Shown here in pieces: positions 18,854-30,598 of a stretch of DNA of 64,000 bases; the first letter of the stretch is position 1; every line of letters starts with the position of its first letter. Below the pieces are notes generated by a model. That model was not told the origin of the DNA. It ran no database searches and was given only the letters and a program-made list of their open reading frames with translations. The stretch covers positions 186,001-250,000 of the forward strand of contig NZ_ATXN01000002.1 of assembly GCF_000421705.1 (NCBI RefSeq), written 5' to 3'. The DNA comes from Brevundimonas naejangsanensis DSM 23858. Its GTDB lineage: Bacteria; Pseudomonadota; Alphaproteobacteria; Caulobacterales; Caulobacteraceae. A program made the position numbers and the translations under genes.

Positions 18854-19764
18854 CAGGCGCGACCCCCGTCGTTGCTCCACCGCGCGAAGAAGGACAGGCC
18901 GATGGCGCGGGCGCGCTCGCCGTCCTCCGACAGAGCCAGTTCGCCCCAATCGATGCGGCCTCCGCGATCGTGCGTCGCCTCAGCCATCATATGCGCCAGC
19001 GACAGGCCGGAAATCCGCGCCGCATAGGCGTTCAGCAGCAGGAAGGAGGCGTCGTCGGACAGCAGGGCGGCGCAGTCTTTCAACAGTTCCGGCATGTCCT
19101 CGAACAGACGCCAGACCTCGCCATTGGCGCCGCGTCCGTATTTCGGAGGGTCGAGGATGATGCCGTCATATTTGCTGCCGCGACGGACCTCGCGCGCCAC
19201 GAATTTGCGGGCGTCCTCGACGATCCAGCGAATCGGGCGGTCGGCCAGGCCCGACAGTTCGGCGTTCTCGCGGGCGTAGGTCACGGACTTCTTGGAGGCG
19301 TCGACGTGGGTGACGTGCGCGCCCGCCGCCGAACAGGCCAGGCTGGCCACGCCGGTATAGCCGAACAGGTTGAGGATTTTCGGCTGGTTCAGTGTGCGGA
19401 CGCGGGCGTCCAGCCATTCCCAGTTGGCCGCCTGTTCGGGGAAGAAGGCCAGGTGCCGGAATGGGGTGAACCGCCCCATGAAACGCACGTCGCGCCACTT
19501 TAGCGGAAAGGCGTCGATCGGGCCGTGGGCGTCGAAGCGCCAGCGGCCGGAATCCTCTTCTTCCTGCTGGGGGTCGAACATGGCGTTGGCCCGCTCGAAT
19601 GCGGCCTCGTCATGAGCTTTCCAGAAGCATTGGGGTTCCGGACGCACGACGGTGTAGCGGCCGTAACGCTCCAGCTTGCGGCCATCGCCGCTGTCCAGAA
19701 GGGCGTAGTCCGACCACCCGTGCGTGACGAGGGTTTCGGGCGAGGAGGAAAGAACCGGAGCCAT
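18853..19764 (-). CDS. Class I SAM-dependent methyltransferase (RlmI/RlmK-like)
   Basis: This 303-residue protein has a Rossmann-type methyltransferase domain. The SAM-binding motif is LNLFGYTGVASLACSAAGA, followed by the acidic ribose-binding VDASKK. The catalytic DPPKYGRG motif resembles the rRNA m5C/m2G enzymes of the COG1092 group. The N-terminal part (ALLDSGDGRKLERYGRYTVVRPEPQ) fits that group too. Probable role: rRNA base methylation. It starts at ATG 19764; there is no strong ribosome-binding site, and it follows the glycosyltransferase stop by 16 bases. It couples through TGATG to the next RNA methyltransferase. Confidence 0.85.
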   Translation of the reverse strand: MAPVLSSSPETLVTHGWSDYALLDSGDGRKLERYGRYTVVRPEPQCFWKAHDEAAFERANAMFDPQQEEEDSGRWRFDAHGPIDAFPLKWRDVRFMGRFTPFRHLAFFPEQAANWEWLDARVRTLNQPKILNLFGYTGVASLACSAAGAHVTHVDASKKSVTYARENAELSGLADRPIRWIVEDARKFVAREVRRGSKYDGIILDPPKYGRGANGEVWRLFEDMPELLKDCAALLSDDASFLLLNAYAARISGLSLAHMMAEATHDRGGRIDWGELALSEDGERARAIGLSFFARWSNDGGRA

Positions 19765-19780
19765 GCGCGCTGATAGTCGT

Positions 19781-21181
19781 TCAGGCCGCTGCTCGTCCAG
19801 CGTCGGGATAGGGGTCAGGAACGCTGATCGGCTCGACATCGTCCTGATGCGGGGTCTTGTCCCAGCGGTGCGGTTCCAGCGCTAACCGGACGGCGGCGTG
19901 CATGAAGGCGAGGCTCAGCAGGAACCAATAGGGCAGCGAAGCCGCCATATCGAGCGGGCCATAGGGCGTCCCGGCGATCCGTGCGCCGCGGTGTTTGGTG
20001 ATCCAGGCGGCGGCCACTCCAACGATCAGCACCGTCCACCCCATAACTGAAAGGGACGGCAATTGCCGGTCCATCGCCGACATCAGGCAGACCACGGCGA
20101 CCCAGGCCATGCAGCCGGCGTGAACCGCCGCCGACCCCAGTCCGGCGCCGATGGTCAGGATCAGCGCCGTCCACCCGCGCCAGCCCATGCCCTCGGTCCA
20201 GCGCGTATGCACCGCCAGCGTCTGCAGATAGCCTTTCAGCCAGCGCGTACGCTGCGGCAGCCATAGACGCACCGGACCGGGCGGCGTCTCATAGGTGGGG
20301 CGGCTGATGACGCTCAGCCGAAGCCCCGAGCGCCAGATCCTGAAGCCCAAATCGGCGTCTTCAGTCACGTTCCAGGCGTCCCATCCGCCCAGCGCTTTCA
20401 GCACCGAAACGCGGAAATGATTGCTTGTGCCGCCCAGCGGAAAGGGCAGGCCGAGTTGGACCATGGCGGGCAGGGTGATCTCGAACAGGGCGGCGTATTC
20501 GGCGGCGAACTGGCGATCGAGCAGGGGGTGAGGGCTGTTCTTCTGGCGACTGCGGATGCGTAAGGGAGCCTGAACGCAGGCCAGGCCTTCGCCCTCGGCG
20601 CGAAACTTCATCGCCGCTTCTTTCAACTGCAGCGGATCGGGGTCGTCCTCGGCGTCGTAGATCGTCAGGAAGTCGCCGGTTGCGCGCGCCAGGGCGTAGT
20701 TCAGGGCGCGCGGTTTGGTTTTCGGCGCGCCGGGCGGAACCACCAGCACGCTCAACCAGTCGGGCAGGCTCAACTGCGACGCCGCTGCGATAGTGGCGTG
20801 ATCGTCGGCTTCCAGCGCGAGGAAGCCTTGTAGACGGTCTCTGGGATAATCGATCTCATCAAGTCGCTCGACCAGATGGGGCAGTATCTGCGCCTCGTGA
20901 TAGAGGGCGGCCACTATGGTGTAATGCGGCCATTCATCATGCGACCAACTGCCGGGCGGATTTGGACGGGGCGCCTCGGCCTGAACCACGATCAAACTGA
21001 GGCGCCATATCGCGAGCGCTAGAAAGCCGACCTGGACCGATATCAGGTAGAAGGAGGCGAGGCGTGGAAGAAGACATGCGCCCGCCAAGCTTAAAGTCGA
21101 GAAGACGCCGATGGCTATAGCCTGTGAACGCGTCAGGGTGATGCGCGCCGTCCCAGCCAATCGCTGTTCAGAACCCGCCAC
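19781..21181 (-). CDS. Membrane glycosyltransferase, family 2 (processive type)
   Basis: This 466-residue protein has two N-terminal membrane helices (about residues 20-65), a cytosolic GT2 domain, and about four C-terminal helices. The GT-A motifs include DAEDDPDP, TEDADLGFR and QRTRWLKGYLQ, i.e. the D, D, QxxRW pattern of processive beta-glycosyltransferases such as cellulose synthase relatives. It probably builds an extracellular or envelope polysaccharide; sugar and linkage are unknown. No other polysaccharide gene lies nearby. It is divergent from the TetR gene across a 123-base region that contains inverted repeats. Confidence 0.84.
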   Translation of the reverse strand: MAGSEQRLAGTARITLTRSQAIAIGVFSTLSLAGACLLPRLASFYLISVQVGFLALAIWRLSLIVVQAEAPRPNPPGSWSHDEWPHYTIVAALYHEAQILPHLVERLDEIDYPRDRLQGFLALEADDHATIAAASQLSLPDWLSVLVVPPGAPKTKPRALNYALARATGDFLTIYDAEDDPDPLQLKEAAMKFRAEGEGLACVQAPLRIRSRQKNSPHPLLDRQFAAEYAALFEITLPAMVQLGLPFPLGGTSNHFRVSVLKALGGWDAWNVTEDADLGFRIWRSGLRLSVISRPTYETPPGPVRLWLPQRTRWLKGYLQTLAVHTRWTEGMGWRGWTALILTIGAGLGSAAVHAGCMAWVAVVCLMSAMDRQLPSLSVMGWTVLIVGVAAAWITKHRGARIAGTPYGPLDMAASLPYWFLLSLAFMHAAVRLALEPHRWDKTPHQDDVEPISVPDPYPDAGRAAA

Positions 21182-21200
21182 GCACGCCCCCTAGTTTTAC

Positions 21201-21234
21201 CAATGTTAATATCATTGATATCCCAAAGCTTGGG
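21201..21234. promoter_or_regulatory. Candidate operator inverted repeats in the TetR/glycosyltransferase divergent region
   Basis: Two dyads lie side by side in an AT-richer stretch. CAATG (21201-21205) faces CATTG (21213-21217), and CCCAA (21222-21226) faces TTGGG (21230-21234). They are 71-104 bases before the TetR start and 20-53 bases before the glycosyltransferase start. Either could be the TetR-family operator; this is inference from position and symmetry only. Confidence 0.35.
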
Positions 21235-21304
21235 TTTGGCTAGAGGGGCCGGTCGAGTTAACCTCGCGTCGGGACTCAGGTCCCTCGTTCAGGGAGCCAG
21301 TTGA

Positions 21305-21937
21305 TTGTCGGTTTCTACGACTTCCGCGTCGCGATCCAACCGCAAGGCCAAGGGAGACGGGCACGAGCGTCGCGCCGAGATCCTGACGGCGGCCGAGCGC
21401 ATTTTTGTCGAAAGTGGTTATGACGGCGCCACCATCCGCAAGATCGCTGATGAGGTCGGGCTGTCGTCGACCGCGCTTTACATGCATTTCTCCGACAAGG
21501 GCGAGATCCTCAACGAGATCTGCCGCAATACCTTTGAGAGGTTGGCGGAACGCAATCGGGGCATTCTGGCGGATACGGCCCCGGCGCTGACGCGTCTGCG
21601 GCGTATTGCGGAAGGCTATGTGGCCTTCGGCTTTGAACACCCCAACGCCTATCGTCTGGCCTATCTGACCCCGGCGATTGAGACGCGCCACGGCGTCGAG
21701 ACCATCGCGCAGAAGGCGGGAGGCGAACTGTTCGCCGCTGTCGTGGAGGTGGTCGAGGATGCTGTGGCGCAGGGCGTGCTTCGCGGGGATGCGCGGGTCC
21801 TGGCCCAGGTGATTTGGGCCAGCGTTCACGGACTGGTCTCCCTGATGATCACCAAGCCCTATTTCGACTGGGCCGAGCGGGACGTGTTGATCCGCACCCA
21901 GCTGGACGTGCTGTTCAACGGATTGACCGCCCTGTGA
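21305..21937 (+). CDS. TetR/AcrR-family transcriptional regulator
   Basis: The 210-residue protein has an N-terminal TetR helix-turn-helix (about residues 22-70: RRAEILTAAERIFVESGYDGATIRKIADEVGLSS, read here as segments, then TALYMHFSDKGEIL). A helical ligand-binding domain follows, with a WHG-type C-terminus. It starts at TTG 21305, with GGAG eight bases upstream, and no better ATG precedes the HTH. Its stop overlaps the GTG start of the ABC substrate-binding protein (GTGA), so regulator and transporter are translationally coupled. A transporter-linked sensor is therefore likely. The ligand is unknown. Confidence 0.9.
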   Translation: MSVSTTSASRSNRKAKGDGHERRAEILTAAERIFVESGYDGATIRKIADEVGLSSTALYMHFSDKGEILNEICRNTFERLAERNRGILADTAPALTRLRRIAEGYVAFGFEHPNAYRLAYLTPAIETRHGVETIAQKAGGELFAAVVEVVEDAVAQGVLRGDARVLAQVIWASVHGLVSLMITKPYFDWAERDVLIRTQLDVLFNGLTAL

Positions 21938-22731
21938 GGCGGCGTCTGTGCGGGCTGGTCCTCCTGATCACAGCCGCCTTGGCTACCGCCGCACAGGCGC
22001 GGCCGCTGCGGGTGATGGCGTTGGATCAGTGCGCCGATCAGTTCGTCCTGGCCCTCGCGCCTGACGCGGAGCTCGCCCTGTCGCCGCGCGCCGACGATCC
22101 CGACGCCTGGATGCGACAGGCGACGAAAGGGCGACGGATGGTTCGTCCGACGCTGGAGGCCGCGACAGGTTTCCAGCCCGATGTGGCGGTTCGGTACTGG
22201 GGCGGCGACGCCCGGCTTTTGAACGCGCTCGACCGGCGCGGGGTCCGCACGGTCGGCATCGACGATGCGTCGGACATGGAGGGGATCAAGGCCAATATCC
22301 GCAAGGTGGCGGCGGCCCTGGATCGCCGCGCGCGCGGCGAGGCCCTGATCCGCCAAATGGAGGCGCGGCTGGAACAGGCGTCGGGCGCCGGGCGAGGGCG
22401 GTCGGCTGTCTATGTGACGGCCAGCGGCTTCACCAGCGGGCCCGGCTCATTGATGGACGCCATCCTGCGCGCGGCCGGGTTCCGCAACGGGGTGATACAG
22501 CCCGGCTATCAGCCGCTGGGGCTTGAGCGGGTGCTGCTGACGCCGCCGGCGCTCTATGTGAAGGGGTTCTTCGACCTGGCGCGGTCGGACTGGCGCGGCG
22601 CAGGGCGCCATCCGGTCATGCGCCGGGCGACGGCGCAGCGCACGGCGGCCAGCCTGCCCGGCGCGGCGCTGACCTGTCCCGCCTGGTTCGCGGCGGATGC
22701 GGCGGTTCTGCTGGCGGAGCAGGCGAAATGA
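21934..22731 (+). CDS. Periplasmic substrate-binding protein of a FecCD/BtuCDF-type ABC importer
   Basis: This 265-residue protein starts at GTG 21934, overlapping the TetR stop. It has a Sec signal peptide (RRRLCGLVLLITAALATAAQA, cleavage after about residue 22). The mature part begins LRVMALDQCADQFVLAL, as in cluster-III (BtuF/FhuD-like) binding proteins. Two lobes are expected around a rigid helix near residues 120-140. Such proteins deliver cobalamin, heme or ferric siderophores. No TonB receptor or metabolic gene lies nearby to decide which. It overlaps the permease gene in ATGA. Confidence 0.82.
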   Translation: MRRRLCGLVLLITAALATAAQARPLRVMALDQCADQFVLALAPDAELALSPRADDPDAWMRQATKGRRMVRPTLEAATGFQPDVAVRYWGGDARLLNALDRRGVRTVGIDDASDMEGIKANIRKVAAALDRRARGEALIRQMEARLEQASGAGRGRSAVYVTASGFTSGPGSLMDAILRAAGFRNGVIQPGYQPLGLERVLLTPPALYVKGFFDLARSDWRGAGRHPVMRRATAQRTAASLPGAALTCPAWFAADAAVLLAEQAK

Positions 22732-23726
22732 CCGGCGCGACGAGACTGAATATCGCTCTGGGGCTGGCCCTTGCGGCTGCGCTTGGAGTGGCGACGACCC
22801 TGGGAGAAACAGCTTTCAGCGCGGCGCAGTACGCCCAGGCGCTGTCTGACCCCGCTTCGGGGCCGGGCGAGGTGCTGTGGCTGGTGCGCGCCCCGCGTGC
22901 GGTCTGCGCCCTGCTGGTCGGCGCGGCGCTCGGCCTGGCCGGGGCGGTGATGCAGGGACTGCTGCGTAATCCGCTGGCCGAGCCGGGGGTGCTGGGGGTG
23001 CTGGGGGTGTCTGCGACATCGGCCCTGGCCGCCGCGACCGCCATTGTGCTGGGGCTGGCGGCGATCCCCGGCGCTGTGGAAAGCGCGGCTCTGTTCGGCG
23101 CGGCGGTCGGGGGAGGCCTGCTGATCGTCCTGGCTGCGCGGGTGCGGGCGCCCGAGGCGCTGATCCTGTTCGGCGTGGCCCTGTCCAGTTTCGCAGGCGC
23201 GCTCACGGCCTTGATCTTCAACCTGTCGCCGTCGCCGATCGCCTCGGCCGAGGTGATGAACTGGCTGCTGGGATCGGTCGAGAACCGCAGTTGGAACGAT
23301 GTCGCCTGGGTGGCGCCTGCGCTTCTGATCGCAGCCTTTCTAGCGCGCGAGGCGTCGCCGGGGCTGAGGATGCTGACGCTGGGCGAGGAGGCGGCGCGGG
23401 CGTCCGGCCTGTCGATGGGGCGGATGCGGGTGCTGGCCCTGGCGGCATCGGCGCTGGCGGCGGGCTCCGCAGTAGCCGTGGCGGGCGTCATTGGTTTTGT
23501 CGGACTGGCCGCGCCGCATCTGGTGCGAGCGGCGGTGCGCGGCGATCCAGGGCGGCTGCTGGCGCCCTCGGCCCTGGCGGGCGGACTGATGCTGGTGGTG
23601 GCCGATCTTATGGCGCGGATGCTGCCGACGGATCAGGAACTGAAGCTGGGGGTCTTCACCGCTCTTGTGGGCGCGCCGCTATTCGCCCTGATCGCCTGGC
23701 GCGCGGCGCGGGAGTGGCGGCTGTGA
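22728..23726 (+). CDS. FecCD-family ABC transporter permease
   Basis: This 332-residue inner-membrane permease has about ten helices. It contains the FecCD signatures LVGAALGLAGAVMQGLLRNPLAEPGVLG and GVIGFVGLAAPHLVRAAVRGD, read as two segments, with the second forming the coupling region to the ATPase. This family imports iron-siderophores, heme or vitamin B12. Only one permease gene is present, so it is probably a homodimer, as in BtuC2D2. It overlaps both neighbours by four bases (ATGA and GTGA). Confidence 0.92.
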   Translation: MTGATRLNIALGLALAAALGVATTLGETAFSAAQYAQALSDPASGPGEVLWLVRAPRAVCALLVGAALGLAGAVMQGLLRNPLAEPGVLGVLGVSATSALAAATAIVLGLAAIPGAVESAALFGAAVGGGLLIVLAARVRAPEALILFGVALSSFAGALTALIFNLSPSPIASAEVMNWLLGSVENRSWNDVAWVAPALLIAAFLAREASPGLRMLTLGEEAARASGLSMGRMRVLALAASALAAGSAVAVAGVIGFVGLAAPHLVRAAVRGDPGRLLAPSALAGGLMLVVADLMARMLPTDQELKLGVFTALVGAPLFALIAWRAAREWRL

Positions 23727-24490
23727 CTGTTTTGCTTGAGCTTGAAAACGCCCACGCCCGCATCGGCGGCGCCGAGGTGCTGAACGGCGCGTTCTTCTCT
23801 GTGCGGGCAGGCGAACTCGTGGCCCTTTGCGGTCCCAACGGGGCGGGCAAGTCGACGGCCTTGCGCGCCGCCCTCGGGCTGGCGCCGCTGACGCAAGGGG
23901 TGGCCCGGCTGGGCGGCGATGAGGCCCGGCGCCTGTCGGAACGCCAGCGGGGCGAACGCGCGGCCTATCTGCCGCAGGACCGCTCTATCGCCTGGAATCT
24001 CCCGGCGGTGGAGGTGGCGGCGTTGGGCGCGCCCTTCCTGACGGGACAGGCGGCTGTGGAGCGCGCCCGCGCCGCGCTGGACGAGGTCGGCGTCGGCCAT
24101 CTGGCCGATCGCGGCGTGGCCGAGATGTCGGGCGGCGAGCGGGCGCGCGTGCTTTTGGCGCGCGCCCTGACGGTTCCCGCGCCTTTGCTGGCGGCTGATG
24201 AGCCGATCGCCGGTCTGGACCCGGACGCCCAGCTTCTGGTGCTGGAGCGGTTGCGCGCGCGCGCCGACGCAGGGCGCGCGGTCCTGGTCAGCCTGCACGA
24301 CCTCAGTCTGGCGGCGCGTTTCGCCGACCGTGTCGTGGTGCTGGATCAGGGGCGCACGGCGGCGGAAGGCGCGCCGACCGCGGCCCTGTCGCCGCGCATT
24401 CTGAAAACCGTCTTCAACCTCGACGCCGTCTGGCTGGAGGCGTTGGACGGGCCGTGGCTGGCGGCCCGTCGTCTGTCACCTCACGGCTGA
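23723..24490 (+). CDS. ABC transporter ATP-binding protein (FecE/BtuD type)
   Basis: This 255-residue ATPase has Walker A GPNGAGKST, Q-loop LPQDRS, signature MSGGERAR, Walker B LLAADEP and the H-loop SLHD. It energises the FecCD permease encoded just before it. The GTG start at 23723 overlaps the permease stop; a longer frame upstream is a shadow of the permease gene. Its end overlaps the convergent lytic transglycosylase gene by ten bases, without a visible terminator. Confidence 0.93.
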   Translation: MTVLLELENAHARIGGAEVLNGAFFSVRAGELVALCGPNGAGKSTALRAALGLAPLTQGVARLGGDEARRLSERQRGERAAYLPQDRSIAWNLPAVEVAALGAPFLTGQAAVERARAALDEVGVGHLADRGVAEMSGGERARVLLARALTVPAPLLAADEPIAGLDPDAQLLVLERLRARADAGRAVLVSLHDLSLAARFADRVVVLDQGRTAAEGAPTAALSPRILKTVFNLDAVWLEALDGPWLAARRLSPHG

Positions 24491-26529
24491 TAGGGGCGCG
24501 GTCCGGCGTTCGGCGGGGTGCCGCGCGCCAGGTCCGCCGACGGCGTCAGAGGGGCCGAGCCGCCGTTCAGCCGGGCGCGATAGACCTGCATGTTCTCCAT
24601 CACCCGCATCATGTAGTTGCGCGTCTCCGTGAAAGGGGCGCATTCGATGAAGTCGATGGGATCGACCTGGGCCTGACGCGGGTCGCCGCAACGGGCGGTC
24701 CATTGCGGCGGCCGCGCCGGTCCCGCGTTGTAGCCGACGGCCGCCAGCAGCGGCGATCCGCCGAAGTTGTTCATCAGTTCGCCGAGGTGATAGCTGCCCA
24801 GCGTCATGTTGATCTCCGGGTCCCACAGCTGTTCAGCGCTGAACGAGCGGCCCATGCGGCGCGCCACGCCCTGCGCCGTCGCGGGCAGAAGCTGCATCAT
24901 GCCGCGCGCGTCCGCGTGGGAGCGGACCAAGGGGTCGAAGCTGGATTCCTGACGGGTGATGGCCAGGGCGAACTCGTTCGGCGCCATGCCCGCGACCTGT
25001 TGCGGCAGCTGGATCGGATACATTCGCTCGGGCATGACGAAGCCGCGCTGGCTGGCCGCTCGCCCGACCATCATCGAGCCGAACTGGTCGCCATAGCCCT
25101 GCATCAGGTCGAACAGCTGCGACAGATCGTAGGGGGAAGGGAGCTCGTCATCCAGATGATAGGCGAAGACCCGCATCAGGGTCTTTTCACCGATCTGGCC
25201 CAGGATGCGGGTCGCCCGCACCACCTCATTGCCCTCGAAGCGGTTGACGTCTTCCGGCGACGGCGCCGGCTCGCCAGGCAGGGTCAGGGTCGTCGCCCCG
25301 GCCTTTTCCGCCGCCAGTTGGCCGTAGAAGGTCTGCCAGTGCTCGGCGCCGGCCTGATACCAGCGCTGGGCGCCTTCGCGGTCGCCGCGCGCCTCGGCCG
25401 CCCGACCCAGCCAGTACAGGGCGCGGCCTTGGGTGATCGGGGTGGAGGAAGCGTTGCGCAGAGCCTCGAAATGCTGGGCCGCCGTGGCCGGATCGTTGAG
25501 TTTGGTCAGGGCAACCCAACCGGCGAAGAACTCGGCGTCGACCTTGCGCTCGCCCGAGGGGAAGCCGTGGCCGTTCATGGCGGCGTAGGCGGCGCGCGCA
25601 TTGCCCTGTTGCAGGGCGTCCAGGAAGTAGTTGCGGCGTTCGCTCCACAGGGTGTTCTGACCGTCCGTATGCGACGGCGCGGCGGGCAGGGCGGATAGCA
25701 GCGGGAAGGCCTCCGACTGGCGCCCGGCCGAGCGCAGCAGGCGCACGCGCTCCAGCACCACGGCCGGATCGTTGGCCTGCGAGGGCAACAGACCGCCGAC
25801 GATCGCGTCGGGAGCGTAGGCGGTGCGCAGCGCCATCACCGTATTGGCGATGGTCTGACGGTCGGCCGGAACCAGAGCGACCATCGCTCGCGTCGCCGGG
25901 CCGTGCGGGCCCAGCAGAAGCATGTTCAGCCGCGCTGTATGATCGTCGCTGGTCAGCCAGCCGCTCCAGCGCGAATAGATTCGGCTTTGCTGGGCCTCTT
26001 CAAAGCTCTGTGTGCGCCACCAGTCGCGAATCAGCGCCTGGGCTTCCTGGCGGCGACCCGTCTGTTCCAGCGCGCCAGCCAGGGCGATGGCGCCCTGGGC
26101 CGTGGTCGGGGCGGTTCCGTTGAAGAAGGCGATGACGGCGTCCGGCGACTGGCCGGCCATGTCCAGCGCCCGTTCGCCCGCCGCCCTGCGCGATCCGCCG
26201 CGCGGCCAGTTCGCCAGGTCGGTCTGCGCCAGCGCCAGATCGCTGTAGGACATCTGCCGGTCTGAGGTGTCGACCAGCGCCCATTCGACCAGTTTGCGCG
26301 CCGAGGGGTCGGAAATCCGGGCCATGATGGCCTGCGTGCCGACCACGTCGCGCGCCCGCGCGGCCGTCAGCCCCTGCTGAACCAGGGCGGCGTCCTGACT
26401 GCTGATGATTCCGCCCTGGCTGGCGGAGTAGGGGACCGGCGTGCTGTTCAGGACGTCCTGAGCTGGTGGAGTCAGTATCGCCAGGGCGGCGGCCACGGTC
26501 GTCGCGATCATTAGATATCTGATCCTCAT
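24481..26529 (-). CDS. slt: Soluble lytic murein transglycosylase (Slt70-like)
   Basis: This 682-residue periplasmic enzyme cleaves peptidoglycan glycan strands, leaving 1,6-anhydromuramic acid ends. It has an N-terminal hydrophobic signal segment (about residues 3-22) and a long helical-repeat superhelix typical of Slt70. The C-terminal SLT domain has catalytic Glu in [10 protein letters not shown], then [21 protein letters not shown] and AAVGYNAGP. AnmK, which recycles anhydro-MurNAc, is also encoded in this window (34553). The ATG at 26529 lies 96 bases from the divergent dapA start. Confidence 0.92.
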   Translation of the reverse strand: MRIRYLMIATTVAAALAILTPPAQDVLNSTPVPYSASQGGIISSQDAALVQQGLTAARARDVVGTQAIMARISDPSARKLVEWALVDTSDRQMSYSDLALAQTDLANWPRGGSRRAAGERALDMAGQSPDAVIAFFNGTAPTTAQGAIALAGALEQTGRRQEAQALIRDWWRTQSFEEAQQSRIYSRWSGWLTSDDHTARLNMLLLGPHGPATRAMVALVPADRQTIANTVMALRTAYAPDAIVGGLLPSQANDPAVVLERVRLLRSAGRQSEAFPLLSALPAAPSHTDGQNTLWSERRNYFLDALQQGNARAAYAAMNGHGFPSGERKVDAEFFAGWVALTKLNDPATAAQHFEALRNASSTPITQGRALYWLGRAAEARGDREGAQRWYQAGAEHWQTFYGQLAAEKAGATTLTLPGEPAPSPEDVNRFEGNEVVRATRILGQIGEKTLMRVFAYHLDDELPSPYDLSQLFDLMQGYGDQFGSMMVGRAASQRGFVMPERMYPIQLPQQVAGMAPNEFALAITRQESSFDPLVRSHADARGMMQLLPATAQGVARRMGRSFSAEQLWDPEINMTLGSYHLGELMNNFGGSPLLAAVGYNAGPARPPQWTARCGDPRQAQVDPIDFIECAPFTETRNYMMRVMENMQVYRARLNGGSAPLTPSADLARGTPPNAGPRPYQP

Positions 26530-26625
26530 TCATCTTTGGTTGCGGCCAGGCGGCGGGCAACCTACCCTTTGCCGATTAGTGACGGGCGGACCGCCGCCCA
26601 TTCTCCGCGCAGGTATGTTGTTCCC

Positions 26626-27510
26626 ATGACCGTCCCCTTGTTCAAGGGCGTGATCACCGCCCTGATCACACCTCTTCGTGACGGAAACGTGGACGAGGCC
26701 GCTTTCGAGCGCCTGTTGGAACGCCAGATCGCCGCTGGGGTTCACGGCGTCGTGCCGATGGGCACCACAGGTGAGAGCGCCACCCTGCATCTGGATGAGC
26801 ACAAGCGCGTGGTCGAACAGTGCATCAGGATCGCCGCCGGGCGCATCCGCGTCATCGCTGGCGCAGGCTCTCCTGCCACGGACAAGGCGATCGAACTGAC
26901 CCGTTTCGCCAAGACGGTGGGCGCCGACGGCGCCCTGGTCGTGACCCCCTATTACAACCGTCCGTCGCAGGCCGGGATGCAGGCGCATTTCGAGGCGGTG
27001 GCCGACGCCGTTCAACTGCCGATCCTGCTCTATAACGTGCCGGGTCGCACCGGAGTGGACCTGGCCAATGAGACGGTGGCGGCCCTGGCGGCGCACCCAA
27101 ACATCGTCGGCATCAAGGACGCCAGCGCCGATGTGGCGCGGGCCAGCTGGATGCGCGCCAATATCGACGGCGCCTTCGACCTGATCTCGGGTGATGATTC
27201 CAGCTATCTGGGCTATGCCGCGCACGGCGGCGTCGGCGTCATCTCCGTGACCTCGAACGTGGCGCCTGAGGCGATGGTCGCCCTGCATGACGCCATTCAG
27301 GCCGGCGACTTCGCCGCCGCACGGTCGTGGCAGGATCGGCTGATCGGCCTGCACAAGGCGCTGTTCCTCGACAACTCGCCGTCCCCCGCCAAATACGCCT
27401 TGGCCAGGATGGGCCTGTGCACGGAAGAGGTCCGCCTGCCGCTGTCGCAGACGGCTGAGGCCGTCAAGCCCGCCATCGACAAGGCGCTGGCCGCCGCCGG
27501 AGTCGCCTGA
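26626..27510 (+). CDS. dapA: 4-hydroxy-tetrahydrodipicolinate synthase
   Basis: DapA condenses pyruvate with aspartate semialdehyde in the lysine/meso-diaminopimelate pathway. The 294-residue TIM barrel has the Schiff-base Lys164 in GIKDAS and the catalytic triad equivalents Thr47 (GTTGES), Tyr110 (TPYYNRPS) and Tyr136 (YNVPGRTG). Arg141 would bind the substrate carboxylate. ATG 26626 gives the canonical N-terminus ([11 protein letters not shown]). It is divergent from slt and couples to smpB through TGATG. Its neighbours deal with the cell wall, which fits DAP supply. Confidence 0.96.
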   Translation: MTVPLFKGVITALITPLRDGNVDEAAFERLLERQIAAGVHGVVPMGTTGESATLHLDEHKRVVEQCIRIAAGRIRVIAGAGSPATDKAIELTRFAKTVGADGALVVTPYYNRPSQAGMQAHFEAVADAVQLPILLYNVPGRTGVDLANETVAALAAHPNIVGIKDASADVARASWMRANIDGAFDLISGDDSSYLGYAAHGGVGVISVTSNVAPEAMVALHDAIQAGDFAAARSWQDRLIGLHKALFLDNSPSPAKYALARMGLCTEEVRLPLSQTAEAVKPAIDKALAAAGVA

Positions 27511-27980
27511 TGGCCGCCGACGCGCCCAAACAGAAGACGATCGCCGAGAACCGCCGCGCGCGCTTCGATTATTTCCTCGAAGATCATATCGAGGCCGGGC
27601 TCCAGCTGCGGGGCACCGAGATCAAGGCCCTGCGCGACGGCCGGGCCAATATCGCCGAGAGCTATGTCTCGCCCGAGGGGCGCGAGATGGTGCTGATCAA
27701 CGCCGACATCCCGCCCTATAAGATGGCGAACCGCTTCAACCATGAACCGCGCCGTCACCGTAAGCTGCTGCTGCACCGCAAGCAGATCGACAGGCTGATC
27801 GGCGCCGTTCAGCGCGAGGGGCGCACCATCGTCCCTGTGCGCCTCTATCTGAATGAGGCGGGCAAGGCGAAGCTGGAGATCGCCCTGGCCAAAGGCAAGA
27901 AACTGCACGACAAACGCGAGACGGCGGCCGAGCGCGACTGGCAGCGCGACAAGGCGCGTCTGCTGCGCGACAAGGGATAA
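27510..27980 (+). CDS. smpB: SsrA-binding protein SmpB
   Basis: SmpB binds tmRNA and brings it to stalled ribosomes for trans-translation. The 156-residue protein has the OB-fold core ([20 protein letters not shown]) and NIAESYV. The basic C-terminal tail [16 protein letters not shown] reaches into the decoding centre. The ATG overlaps the dapA TGA (TGATG). dapA-smpB adjacency is common in alphaproteobacteria. No tmRNA gene is in the window. Confidence 0.96.
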   Translation: MAADAPKQKTIAENRRARFDYFLEDHIEAGLQLRGTEIKALRDGRANIAESYVSPEGREMVLINADIPPYKMANRFNHEPRRHRKLLLHRKQIDRLIGAVQREGRTIVPVRLYLNEAGKAKLEIALAKGKKLHDKRETAAERDWQRDKARLLRDKG

Positions 27981-28054
27981 GTGCGGTTCCGCTTTGCGCG
28001 CCGCGCGACGCGCGATAAACGAGCGATGATGGGGTGCGTCTTGCGGAGTTCGTG

Positions 28055-30472
<2,418 letters not shown>

Positions 30473-30494
30473 CGCTTTAGGTAAGCCCACCACC

Positions 30495-30524
30495 CGGCGC
30501 GCCTGCTTTCAGGCGCGCCGTTTC
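30495..30524 (+). terminator. Terminator hairpin after PBP1A
   Basis: CGGCGCGCCTG (30495-30505) pairs perfectly with CAGGCGCGCCG (30510-30520) around CTTT, followed by TTTC. An 11-bp GC-rich stem with only a short U-tract; it probably ends or attenuates the PBP1A transcript ahead of prfB. Confidence 0.65.
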
Positions 30525-30598
30525 ACCTGTCCTTCCCCCATCGGACGCGCGCTGCGCGGTCCTGTTTGCGGGGGGACTTCCGTTCGCAGGAGTTTGCG

